A program made the translations under genes and the position numbers. From NCBI GenBank assembly GCA_016794945.1, contig JAEUIX010000208.1, forward strand, positions 1 to 8,958: DNA of 8,958 nucleotides. The letters are read 5' to 3'. Shown one piece after another: positions 1 through 6,528 of this stretch. Positions within the stretch are counted from its first letter, which is position 1, and the number at the start of each line of letters is the position of its first letter. Source of the DNA: Phycisphaerae bacterium. GTDB taxonomy: Bacteria; Planctomycetota; Phycisphaerae; Phycisphaerales; UBA1924. The notes under the pieces were generated by a model. It made no database searches. It had not been told where the DNA came from and was given only the letters and a program-made list of their open reading frames with translations.

Positions 1-249
1 GAGCAGTTCTCGACCGCCGATGCGCACAACGATGCCGGCGGCCCGCGCGTTGCCCCTCCCAAGAGGCACCTCCACGCGCTCGCCCACCTGGGGCTCCTCC
101 CCCTCGGCGAGCGCGTAGCTCAGGGCGCTGTCCGGAACTCCGCCGGCACGTCCCGCCCGCTCGATGCCCCGCTCGACCACCACCCGTGCGAAGCGGGTGG
201 CGCTCGGCCGGGGCGGCTCGGGCGCGGGCTGTGCGAAGAGAAAGCTCAC
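1..249 (-). CDS. priA: Primosomal protein N' (PriA helicase), N-terminal fragment
   Basis: Partial gene running leftward off the window; 83 codons are visible from a GTG at 249-247. After a Pro-rich leader (about residues 8-16), residues 20-78 resemble the 3'-DNA-binding domain at the N-terminus of PriA, the helicase that reloads the replisome at stalled forks. A start 'FARVVVERG' is followed by 'LSYALAEG' and then 'VGERVEVPLGRG...AAGIVV', which fits the family pattern of a D/S-Y-x-V/L-P/A-E-G turn and the G-x-R-V-x-V-P-x-G-R strand. The helicase motifs and zinc site lie outside the window. The reading frame stays open upstream of 249, but no ATG is in frame nearby and no Shine-Dalgarno sequence is visible, so the start is provisional. 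It is divergent from carA across 44 bp. The call rests on one small domain and could change when the rest is seen. Confidence 0.62.
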   Translation of the reverse strand, partial: MSFLFAQPAPEPPRPSATRFARVVVERGIERAGRAGGVPDSALSYALAEGEEPQVGERVEVPLGRGNARAAGIVVRIGGRELL

Positions 250-281
250 CGTGGAACTCGTCGCGAGCGGTGCGTCCCATC

Positions 282-293
282 TAAAGTAGCGGC
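282..293 (+). promoter_or_regulatory. Candidate -10 box of carA giving a leaderless transcript
   Basis: The 44-bp gap between the priA and carA starts contains one AT-rich patch (281-288) in otherwise GC-rich DNA. Its plus-strand hexamer TAAAGT (282-287) matches TATAAT at 4 of 6 positions. Its end lies exactly 6 nt before the carA ATG at 294, the usual distance from a -10 box to the transcription start, so the mRNA would begin at or beside the A of the ATG. No Shine-Dalgarno sequence precedes carA, which fits. No convincing -35 is visible. The minus strand of the same patch (TACTTT, 288-283) could serve the divergent priA gene. Confidence 0.42.
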
Positions 294-1526
294 ATGATCC
301 AGCACTCGGCGAGCATCGGGGCCGGCGGCAGCGACGAGGCACGCACGGCCCGTCTGGCGCTGGCCGACGGCGCTGTGTTCCACGGCAGGGCGTTCGGAGC
401 GACCGGCCTCACGCGAACCGCGGAAGTGGTGTTCAACACCGCCATGTGCGGGTACCAGGAAGCGCTGACCGACCCGTCGTACACGGGCCAGATCCTGGTG
501 ATGACCTACCCCATGATGGGCAATTACGGGGTGAACCCGGAGGACGTGGAGAGCCGCAAGGTCCAGGTGTCGGGATTCGTGGTCCGCGAACTGGTCCGCC
601 TGGCGTGCAACTACCGGGCAACGCTCCCACTCGACGCGTATCTGGCCAAGGCAGGCATCCTCGGCATTACGGGCATCGACACCCGGGCGCTCACGCGTCG
701 GCTGCGGACGGCCGGCGTCATGCAGGGGGTTATCTCGGATGACCCCAAACCAACGGACCAGCAGTTGGTCAACATCGCGCGCTCGGCCCCATCGATGGCC
801 GGGCAGAACCTCGTGCCCCAGGTCGGCTGCAACGCCAAGCAAACGTGGAGCGAGTCCCTTGGGGAATGGTCCTTGGAGACCCAATTGCCCGGAGCACACG
901 CCAAGCCCGGCACGAGGACCTACCGCGTCCTGGCGCTCGACTGCGGAGCCAAGAGCAACATCCTGCGGAACCTCGCGCAGCGGGGCTGTCACGTCGAGGT
1001 TGTCCCGCACACCATCTCCGCCGCGGAGATCAAGGACCGGTTCCGTCGCGGCGAAGCCGACGGGCTGTTCATCAGCAATGGACCGGGCGATCCAGCGGCG
1101 GTGAGTGCCACCATCAAGACCCTCAAAGAGGTGATCGGAGATCGGGACGGGCTGACGATCCCGACATTTGGCATTTGTTTGGGACACCAACTGCTCGGGC
1201 TGGCCATCGGAGCCAAGACCTTCAAACTGCCGTTCGGCCACCGGGGAGCGAACCAGCCGGTCAAGAACCTCATGAACGGCCGCGTTGAAATCACAAGCCA
1301 GAACCACGGCTTCGCGGTGGACCCCAAGAGTCTGGAGCAGGCGGGGGCCGAAGCGACGCACATCCATCTGAACGATGGAACGCTCGCGGGCTTCCGCCTC
1401 AAGAACCGCCCGGTGTTCTGTGTTCAGTACCACCCGGAAGCCAGCCCCGGGCCCCACGATTCCGCATACCTGTTCGACGCGTTTGTCAAGATGATGGGCG
1501 ACAAACAGCCGGTGGTATTCGCCTGA
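294..1526 (+). CDS. carA: Carbamoyl-phosphate synthase small subunit (glutamine amidotransferase)
   Basis: This 410-residue protein is the small subunit of carbamoyl-phosphate synthetase. It hydrolyses glutamine and channels ammonia to CarB for arginine and pyrimidine synthesis in the cytoplasm. Residues about 19-150 form the CarA N-terminal domain, with the conserved 'FNTAMCGYQEALTDPSY' (47-63) and 'YPMMGNYGVN' (72-81). Residues about 210-400 form the class I glutamine amidotransferase: 'SNGPGDP' (261-267), the nucleophile Cys295 in 'GICLGHQ', and the His380/Glu382 pair in 'YHPE'. All catalytic residues are present and length is slightly above usual, from an 18-residue leader ahead of 'TARLALADG'. 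The ATG at 294 is the first in-frame start with a promoter-like patch just before it and has no Shine-Dalgarno sequence. carB is not in the window, so the two subunits are either unlinked or on the far side of priA. No broken features. Confidence 0.97.
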   Translation: MIQHSASIGAGGSDEARTARLALADGAVFHGRAFGATGLTRTAEVVFNTAMCGYQEALTDPSYTGQILVMTYPMMGNYGVNPEDVESRKVQVSGFVVRELVRLACNYRATLPLDAYLAKAGILGITGIDTRALTRRLRTAGVMQGVISDDPKPTDQQLVNIARSAPSMAGQNLVPQVGCNAKQTWSESLGEWSLETQLPGAHAKPGTRTYRVLALDCGAKSNILRNLAQRGCHVEVVPHTISAAEIKDRFRRGEADGLFISNGPGDPAAVSATIKTLKEVIGDRDGLTIPTFGICLGHQLLGLAIGAKTFKLPFGHRGANQPVKNLMNGRVEITSQNHGFAVDPKSLEQAGAEATHIHLNDGTLAGFRLKNRPVFCVQYHPEASPGPHDSAYLFDAFVKMMGDKQPVVFA

Positions 1527-1535
1527 TCAGGATTC

Positions 1536-1547
1536 GCGGCCGGCCGC
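1536..1547. repeat. 12-bp perfect GC palindrome after carA
   Basis: GCGGCCGGCCGC begins 10 bp after the carA stop. It is a perfect inverted repeat with no spacer and no following T-run, so it is not a canonical intrinsic terminator. It could be a protein site, part of a Rho-type end, or chance in GC-rich DNA. Confidence 0.4.
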
Positions 1548-1560
1548 TGTCCCCAAACGC

Positions 1561-1578
1561 AACCGTAACCGCAACCGG
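1561..1578. repeat. Three tandem AACCGN hexamers
   Basis: AACCGT, AACCGC and AACCGG follow each other directly, preceded by an imperfect copy AAACGC (1555-1560). They lie in the 133-bp gap between carA and the secreted-protein gene. The 6-bp period is too short for helical phasing of repressor sites. It may be a small slippage product or a binding site; no function is assigned. The rest of the gap shows only a weak 5-bp stem (1593-1597 with 1606-1610) and no clear promoter. Confidence 0.5.
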
Positions 1579-1648
1579 CAATAGCAGTTCCCGGACGACG
1601 TTCTCCGTCCAGTGGGGGCTTGTCGCCCATCCGGAAACCGTGCTTCCT

Positions 1649-1653
1649 GGGAG
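1649..1653 (+). promoter_or_regulatory. Ribosome binding site deciding the start at 1660
   Basis: GGGAG sits 6 nt before the ATG at 1660. That supports this ATG over the upstream in-frame GTG at 1612, which would add 16 residues in front of a well-formed signal peptide and has no comparable site. Confidence 0.6.
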
Positions 1654-1659
1654 TCTCTC

Positions 1660-3009
1660 ATGTTCGCCCATGCCGCTCGCGCTGTGAAATCCGCGTCCCT
1701 GTCCGTCGCCCTCATCCTGGCCGTCGGCGGCACCGCAGCAGTCGCGCAGCCCGGTGGCGGAGGCGGTGGCGGCCGCGGTCCTGGCGGCGGCGGCATGGGC
1801 ATGATGATGATGGGGGGCATGGGTGGCATGGGCGGGCGGATGGGTGCCCCGTTCAGCCCGAGCGATGTTGACAAGTTCGCTCCCATCCTGAACCTCACGG
1901 AGGAGCAGAAGGAAGCGGCCAAGACCCTCCTGACCGGTCACCTGGCCGGCTACCAGGAGAAGGCCGACGAGTTCCGCAAGGAGATGGACCGCGTTCGCGA
2001 AGAGTTCCGCGAGACGCGGGACCCGTCGGTCTGGGGCGGTCTGCGCGAAGCGGGCACCAAGCTCGCCGAGGCACGCAAGGCGATGGAGACCGCCTATGTC
2101 GCCGACCTCAAGGCCATCCTGAACGACGACCAGATCGCCGCCTGGCCCCGGGTGGAAATGATGCGCCGGCGCGAACAGACCATCAACATGGGTCTCATGG
2201 CCGGTGAACGGGTCGACGTCATCCGCATCGTCGATCAGCTCAAGCCGGCCCCCGAAGTCATGGAGACGCTCCGGCCGATCCTCGACGCCTACGCCGGCGA
2301 CGTCGATCGCGCCCTGCAGAAGCGAAACGAGCTCTACGAGCGCGGCATGCAGCAGGGCATGGAGATGTTCCAGAACGGCGACACCGCCGGCATCCAGAAG
2401 ATGTTCGAAGAGGCCCGGGAAGCGTCCACGGCCGTCCGCGACACCAACCGGCGGTACGCCCGCCAGGTGGAGGGCGCCCTTCCGCCCGAACTCGCCGCCA
2501 AGTTCGCCGCGGAGTTCAAGCGCGAGAGCTTCCCCCAGGTCTACCGCGATCGCTACGCGGCGCAAGCGCTCAAGGCCGCCGCGGCGTTCGACGATCTCGA
2601 CGAAGCCCAGAAGGCCAGCATCGCGAGCCTGATGGAGTCGTACCAGCGCGATTCGGCCTCGCTCAACGAGAAGGGTGAGAAGGCTACCGAGGCTCAGGAA
2701 GCCGCCTTCAACCCCGCACAGATGATGCAGCGCGGCCCGGGTGGCGGCGGCGGCTTCGGCGACAATCCTGCCATGCAGGAGTACCGAACCGCTCGGCGCG
2801 ATCTGGACAACCGCACCGTCGAGGCGCTCAAGGCCATCCTGAACGAGCAGCAGCGCACCCGCCTGCCCGAGCAGGGCGGCGGCGGTGACGGCGGCCCGCG
2901 CATGCGACAGGGCGGCGACAACAACAACGGCGACCAGATGCAGCGCCGGCGCGGCAACAACGGCAACACGCCCCGGGCCAACCCGCCGCAGCAGCCCCGC
3001 AACAACTGA
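1660..3009 (+). CDS. Exported helical protein with three LTXXQ (Spy/CpxP-like) units
   Basis: This 449-residue protein has no name I recognise. Residues 1-29 are a signal peptide: a basic n-region (Arg7, Lys10), a hydrophobic core about 13-22, and AVA before Gln30 as the likely cleavage site. A Gly/Met-rich stretch follows (31-63), then mostly charged helix. Four LTXXQ-type motifs are visible: LTEEQ (79-83), LNDDQ (154-158), LDEAQ (313-317) and LNEQQ (394-398). I read three units: about 77-163, 194-285 (degenerate) and 313-403. Each runs from a helix start to an A/V-x-x-L/V-x-x-x-L turn. LTXXQ occurs in the periplasmic chaperones Spy and CpxP and in metal-responsive relatives, so a periplasmic chaperone, stress or metal-binding role is possible but unproven. 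The C-terminus (405-449) is Gly/Asn/Gln/Arg-rich and disordered. There is no Cys and no membrane anchor beyond the signal. It lies 48 bp before gspE, behind a hairpin, so it is probably a separate transcript. It could be a T2SS client, but position is the only argument. Confidence 0.8.
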   Translation: MFAHAARAVKSASLSVALILAVGGTAAVAQPGGGGGGGRGPGGGGMGMMMMGGMGGMGGRMGAPFSPSDVDKFAPILNLTEEQKEAAKTLLTGHLAGYQEKADEFRKEMDRVREEFRETRDPSVWGGLREAGTKLAEARKAMETAYVADLKAILNDDQIAAWPRVEMMRRREQTINMGLMAGERVDVIRIVDQLKPAPEVMETLRPILDAYAGDVDRALQKRNELYERGMQQGMEMFQNGDTAGIQKMFEEAREASTAVRDTNRRYARQVEGALPPELAAKFAAEFKRESFPQVYRDRYAAQALKAAAAFDDLDEAQKASIASLMESYQRDSASLNEKGEKATEAQEAAFNPAQMMQRGPGGGGGFGDNPAMQEYRTARRDLDNRTVEALKAILNEQQRTRLPEQGGGGDGGPRMRQGGDNNNGDQMQRRRGNNGNTPRANPPQQPRNN

Positions 3010-3013
3010 GCCG

Positions 3014-3038
3014 CGTCCCGGCGGCATCCGCCGGGGCG
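3014..3038 (+). terminator. Strong GC hairpin between the LTXXQ gene and gspE
   Basis: Eight perfect pairs (3017-3024 with 3028-3035) close a 3-nt CAT loop. A U-G, a G-C and a C-G pair extend the stem to 11 pairs (3014-3016 with 3036-3038). It begins 5 nt after the TGA of the upstream gene and ends 8 nt before the TAGAAT box of gspE. No T-run follows, so it is at best a non-canonical terminator or a transcript 3'-end protector. An operator role is also possible. Confidence 0.5.
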
Positions 3039-3046
3039 AGCATCTG

Positions 3047-3057
3047 TAGAATCCGGC
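3047..3057 (+). promoter_or_regulatory. Candidate -10 box of gspE giving a leaderless transcript
   Basis: TAGAAT (3047-3052) matches TATAAT at 5 of 6 positions and ends 5 nt before the gspE ATG, so transcription would start at the ATG or within a base or two of it. There is no Shine-Dalgarno sequence. The arrangement repeats that at carA, where the -10-like box also ends 6 nt from the ATG. No -35 match is visible at the usual spacing. This would be the main promoter of the gsp operon. Confidence 0.5.
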
Positions 3058-4698
3058 ATGCCGACGCAGCCCATGTCAGCCCAGACGTCCGGCCAGACCG
3101 AATCAGCGGCCGCGGCGAACGGGCACGGCTCGCCCGCGCCCGTTCGCAAGGGGCGCGCCCGCCGCACGCTCACCGAGAAGCCAACGATCGACGCGGACGC
3201 TAGCCGGCTGATCTCCGCCGAGCAGGCCGTGCGCCTCGGCTGTGTTCCGTATGGGTTCGACGGCCACCGCCTGCTGGTGGCGATGTCGAATCCGGAGGAT
3301 TTCGCCGCGGCTGACGAGATCTCCGTGGTCACCGGCAAGCCCGTGACCCGCGTGGAGATCGCCCGCGAGCATTTCGACGAGTTGCTCCGAACCGCGTACG
3401 GGGCCACCGCGACGCAGATGGCCGCCCGCCTGGGCGGGGAACAGGAACCCGCCGACGAACTGCTGGCGAACCTCGAGGCGGTGGACGCCGCCGACGTGCA
3501 CCGCATGGCCGAGGAGCCCTCGGTCATCAACCTGGTGAACCTGATCATTCTCGAAGCGGTCAAGGGCCGCGCCAGCGACGTGCACGTCGAACCGTTCGAC
3601 CGTTCGCTCGCGGTCAAGTACCGCATCGACGGCCTGCTCCGCACGCAGAACAGCCCGCCCAAGGCGCTGCAGGCCGCGATCACGAGCCGCATCAAGATCA
3701 TGGCCGGCATGGACATCGCCGAGCGCTACGTCCCCCAGGACGGCCACATCGGCCTGCGCTTCGAGGGGCGCAAGGTCGACATCCGTGTCAGCACCGTTCC
3801 GACGATCTACGGCGAGTCGGTCGTGATGCGCATCCTCGACAAGCAGGCGATCACCCTCGACCTCAAGGCCCTGGGCATGAGCGAGGCCGACCGCGACTCG
3901 ATGGACCGGCTCATCGCCCTGCCGCACGGCATGGTGCTGGTCACCGGCCCGACCGGCAGCGGCAAGACCACCACGCTCTACGCCGCGCTCACCAAGCTGT
4001 ACGACCCCACGCTCAAGATCATCACCATCGAGGACCCGGTCGAGTACGAACTGGCGGGCGTGAACCAGATCCCCGTGAACCCGGACCGCGGCCTGTCGTT
4101 CGCCAACGGGCTCCGCGCGATTTTGCGGCAGGACCCCGATGTGGTGATGGTGGGCGAGATCCGCGACGCCGAGACGGCCGAGATCTCTGTTCGGGCCGCG
4201 TTGACGGGCCACCTGATCTTCAGCACGCTGCACACCAACGATGCGCCCAGCGCCGTCGGCCGTCTGCTCGACATGGAGATCGAGCCGTTCCTGCTGGCCA
4301 GCGTGATCGAGGGCATCGTGGCGCAGCGGCTCGGCCGGCGCACGTGCCAGGTCTGCGTCCGACCGGAGCGGATCGCCGAGGCGCTGCAGCACCGCATCCT
4401 CGAGGCCGAGCGGCCGCTCTTCCCCAACATGATGGCCTTCAGCGGCGCCGGGTGCGACAAGTGCGAGAAGACGGGCTTCCGGGGTCGCGTCGGCTACTAC
4501 GAGATGCTCATGATCACCGGCCCCATGCGAGCCGCGATCGCCAAGGGACGCACCACCACGCCCGAGCTGCTGGCCCACGCGGCGTCCGGCCATCTGACCA
4601 TGCGGCGAGACGGCCTCATCAAGGCTTCGCAGGGCCTGACCACCGTCGACGAAGTCCTGCGCGCGACCCAGGACGCCGAGGACCCCGGCTCGCGCTGA
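3058..4698 (+). CDS. gspE: Type II secretion ATPase GspE
   Basis: This 546-residue cytoplasmic ATPase drives pseudopilus assembly. Residues 1-45 are a Ser/Ala/Gly-rich leader. About 50-115 match the GspE/MshEN N-terminal domain ('LGCVPYGFDGHRLLVAMSNP', 60-79). The second N-domain and linker follow (about 150-280). The ATPase core has Walker A GPTGSGKTT (297-305), an Asp box ITIEDPVE (322-329), Walker B DVVMVGEIRD (361-370) and a His box STLHTNDA (389-396). The zinc-binding tetracysteine element typical of GspE is complete: Cys430/Cys433 and Cys466/Cys469. Lack of a PilT-like short form, and the pseudopilin genes behind it, favour T2SS over type IV pili, though PilB is a close relative. The start is the first ATG after a TAGAAT box; Met6 (3073) is the alternative. 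gspF follows after 30 bp. All key residues are intact. Confidence 0.96.
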   Translation: MPTQPMSAQTSGQTESAAAANGHGSPAPVRKGRARRTLTEKPTIDADASRLISAEQAVRLGCVPYGFDGHRLLVAMSNPEDFAAADEISVVTGKPVTRVEIAREHFDELLRTAYGATATQMAARLGGEQEPADELLANLEAVDAADVHRMAEEPSVINLVNLIILEAVKGRASDVHVEPFDRSLAVKYRIDGLLRTQNSPPKALQAAITSRIKIMAGMDIAERYVPQDGHIGLRFEGRKVDIRVSTVPTIYGESVVMRILDKQAITLDLKALGMSEADRDSMDRLIALPHGMVLVTGPTGSGKTTTLYAALTKLYDPTLKIITIEDPVEYELAGVNQIPVNPDRGLSFANGLRAILRQDPDVVMVGEIRDAETAEISVRAALTGHLIFSTLHTNDAPSAVGRLLDMEIEPFLLASVIEGIVAQRLGRRTCQVCVRPERIAEALQHRILEAERPLFPNMMAFSGAGCDKCEKTGFRGRVGYYEMLMITGPMRAAIAKGRTTTPELLAHAASGHLTMRRDGLIKASQGLTTVDEVLRATQDAEDPGSR

Positions 4699-4728
4699 TC
4701 CGCCCCTGCAGAGCTCGCCCCGACGCCC

Positions 4729-6048
4729 ATGCCGACCTTCCGCTACAAATCGTCGAGCCAGTCCGCCGGGGGCGCGGGCGTCATCGACGCGCCCGACCGG
4801 GCGGCGGCGGTCCGGCTGCTGGTCGGCCGAGGGATCACCCCTGCGTCCATCGAGGTCATGGACGCGTCGGCCGGCTCGCCGTCCAAGCCGGTTCCGGGCA
4901 AGGCCGACAACGGCGCTGCACCGCCGAACGGAGCCGCCAACGGCCAGGCCCAGTTCACGGCCCCGGCGCGCCCGGGCGCTGCGCCAATGCCCGTCCGGCG
5001 TGGTCGCACGATGAACCTCGGCGAGACGGCCTCGTTCATCCGCGAACTGGCCACCGCGACGCAGGCGGGGCTGCCGCTGGTGCCCGCGCTGCGCACGCTG
5101 GCCAAGAGCGGCCGTTCCCCGGCCCAGAGCGCGATGCTGACGCACCTGATCGAGCGCGTCGAGCAGGGCACGGCCCTGGCCGAGGCCTGCCGATCGTGGG
5201 GCAAGCCCTTCGACGAGCTGGTGGTCAATCTCATCCGCGCCGGCGAGGTTTCCGGTCGTCTCACCGACGTGCTGCACCAGTGCGCCGACCTTCTGGAGAA
5301 GGACCTGGAGCTGCGCCGCTCGATCATGGGCGCGACGCTCTACCCGGCGATCCTGACGGTGCTCGTCGGTGCCGCGGTGGTGGTCGTCACCACGTTCATC
5401 GTGCCCCAGGTTCTCAAGCCGCTCAAGGGCCAGAACATCGTGCTGCCGCTGCCGACGCGCATCGTCGAGGGCTTCGCCGGGTTCATGTCTTCTTACTGGT
5501 GGCTGGTGCTCGGGGCGGTCGCGGCGGCCTGCCTGGCGTGGTCCCGCGCACGGGCCACCCCCGGTCCGCGCCTGGCGATCGACCGCACCATCCTGGCCAC
5601 GCCCGTGCTCGGCCCGCTCGTGCGCGACGCGCTGGTCGCCCGTTTCACCCGAACGCTCGGCACCCTGGTCAAGGCAGGCCTCCCCGTGCTCAGCGCGCTG
5701 CGGCTCACCGCAGCGACGATCACCAACCACGCCATGCGCGGCGCCGTCAACGTGGTCTGCGACCAGGTCGCCGCCGGCAAGACCATCGCCGAGCCGCTGG
5801 AACGAACCGGCCTGTTCCCGCCGCTGCTGGTCCAGATCGTCTCGCTCGGCGAACGCTCCGGTCGGCTCTCCGAGCTTCTCACCCAGGCCGCCGACGCCCT
5901 CGAAGGCCGCACCGAGACCCGCGTCAAGGTCTTCACCACCATCCTCCCGCCACTGCTCATCGTCATGCTCGCCGTCATCGTCGGCTGCGTCGTCGCGGCC
6001 ATCATCCTCCCCCTGCTGCAGATGCAGGACGCCGTCGGCCGCATGTGA
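4729..6048 (+). CDS. gspF: Type II secretion inner-membrane platform protein GspF
   Basis: This 439-residue polytopic protein couples the GspE ATPase to pseudopilin extraction from the inner membrane. Residues 1-45 are the usual cytoplasmic start ('MPTFRYKSS', then 'RLLVGRGITP'). Residues 46-93 are a Pro/Ala/Gly/Asn-rich linker. Two T2SSF domains follow (about 97-225 and 300-428), each with the family signature: 'AGEVSGRLTDVL' (171-182) and 'LGERSGRLSELL' (373-384). Membrane segments are about 206-226, 254-271 and 403-429. The second domain repeats the first, as is normal for the family. It begins 30 bp after gspE, with no Shine-Dalgarno sequence, and belongs to the same operon. The long linker is slightly unusual but the domains are standard. 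Confidence 0.95.
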   Translation: MPTFRYKSSSQSAGGAGVIDAPDRAAAVRLLVGRGITPASIEVMDASAGSPSKPVPGKADNGAAPPNGAANGQAQFTAPARPGAAPMPVRRGRTMNLGETASFIRELATATQAGLPLVPALRTLAKSGRSPAQSAMLTHLIERVEQGTALAEACRSWGKPFDELVVNLIRAGEVSGRLTDVLHQCADLLEKDLELRRSIMGATLYPAILTVLVGAAVVVVTTFIVPQVLKPLKGQNIVLPLPTRIVEGFAGFMSSYWWLVLGAVAAACLAWSRARATPGPRLAIDRTILATPVLGPLVRDALVARFTRTLGTLVKAGLPVLSALRLTAATITNHAMRGAVNVVCDQVAAGKTIAEPLERTGLFPPLLVQIVSLGERSGRLSELLTQAADALEGRTETRVKVFTTILPPLLIVMLAVIVGCVVAAIILPLLQMQDAVGRM

Positions 6049-6066
6049 CCGAACCACGCCCAATCT

Positions 6067-6082
6067 CCGGGCCCCGGCCCGG
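6067..6082 (+). promoter_or_regulatory. Hairpin in the gspF-gspG gap
   Basis: CCGGGC (6067-6072) pairs with GCCCGG (6077-6082) around a 4-nt loop; one further C-G pair is possible. It sits in the 54-bp gap, the largest inside the gsp run, 20 nt before the gspG ATG. No T-run follows. It may stabilise or separate the message for the abundant major pseudopilin, but GC-rich DNA forms such stems often. Confidence 0.35.
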
Positions 6083-6102
6083 CAACCCCCGGACTCCCGC
6101 TC

Positions 6103-6528
6103 ATGATCCACCACGCACGAAACCGTCGCAGTTCCCGCCCCGACCGCGCCTTCACCATCATCGAGATCGTCGTCGTCGTCGTCATCATCGGCATCCTCGC
6201 CGCGGTGATCGCGCCGCGCATCTTCGGGCGCGTCGGCCAGGCCAAGCAGTCGGTCGCCGCCAGCAACGCCGCGGCGATCGCCAACGCGGTCCGGCTCTAC
6301 ATGACGGACAACGACGGCCGATTGCCGCAGGGCGTCTCGCTGGAGCAGATGCTCATGGGCGGCGCCACCAAGTACATGGACAACTCGGACCAGCTGATCG
6401 ACCCGTGGGGCAACCCCTTCGTGCTCGTCGTCCCCGGCCGCAAGAACGCCGACTTCGACGTCGTCTCCTACGGCGCCGACAAGCGCGAAGGCGGCGAGGG
6501 CGACGACAAGGACATCGTCAAGCCGTGA
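6103..6528 (+). CDS. gspG: Major pseudopilin GspG
   Basis: This 141-residue protein is the main subunit of the T2SS pseudopilus. A short basic leader (1-16) is followed by a type III signal: cleavage after Ala16, Phe17 at +1 and Glu21 at +5, then the hydrophobic N-helix ('IIEIVVVVVIIGILAAVIAP'). The mature region carries the T2SSG hallmarks 'DPWGNPFVLVVPG' (100-112) and the C-terminal calcium-loop region around 'SYGADKREGGEGDDKDI' (122-138), rich in Asp and Glu. The length is typical. The -1 residue is Ala rather than the usual Gly. The helix is written with five GTC codons in a row (6169-6183). The ATG at 6103 has no Shine-Dalgarno sequence. The stop overlaps the gspH start. Confidence 0.96.
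   Translation: MIHHARNRRSSRPDRAFTIIEIVVVVVIIGILAAVIAPRIFGRVGQAKQSVAASNAAAIANAVRLYMTDNDGRLPQGVSLEQMLMGGATKYMDNSDQLIDPWGNPFVLVVPGRKNADFDVVSYGADKREGGEGDDKDIVKP
6169..6183 (+). repeat. (GTC)5 tract in gspG
   Basis: Five consecutive GTC codons encode Val in the N-helix of GspG and are followed by two ATC codons. Slippage would change the helix by whole residues without a frameshift. It is probably just codon preference. Confidence 0.6.

Noticed and set aside
246..1457. 403-codon minus-strand open frame opposite carA
   Set aside because: It is a shadow of carA, whose catalytic motifs are complete; the minus-strand protein shows no domain.
1612..1659. GTG at 1612 as start of the exported protein
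   Set aside because: It would place 16 unrelated residues before a complete signal peptide; the ATG at 1660 has GGGAG at good spacing.
1795..1845. Short ATG/GGC-rich tract as a CRISPR-like or mobile repeat
   Set aside because: It is in frame and encodes a Gly/Met-rich segment; there are no uniform repeats with unique spacers.
1486..3027. 513-codon minus-strand frame with a His/Ala-rich stretch
   Set aside because: The His-rich segment is the antisense of the ATG/GGC repeats in the LTXXQ gene, which has a signal peptide and a ribosome binding site on the plus strand.
3103..6114. A 1003-codon open frame on the minus strand opposite gspE and gspF
   Set aside because: It is antisense to two genes with clear domains. 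Its protein is Arg/Gly/His/Asp-rich with no recognisable motif; G/C-ending codons on the sense strand remove stops from this frame.
4344..6524. Long plus-strand open frame leading into gspH
   Set aside because: It overlaps gspE, gspF and gspG in another frame and encodes Arg/Pro/Ala/Gly-rich noise. Only the part from the GTG at 6525 has a pseudopilin signal.
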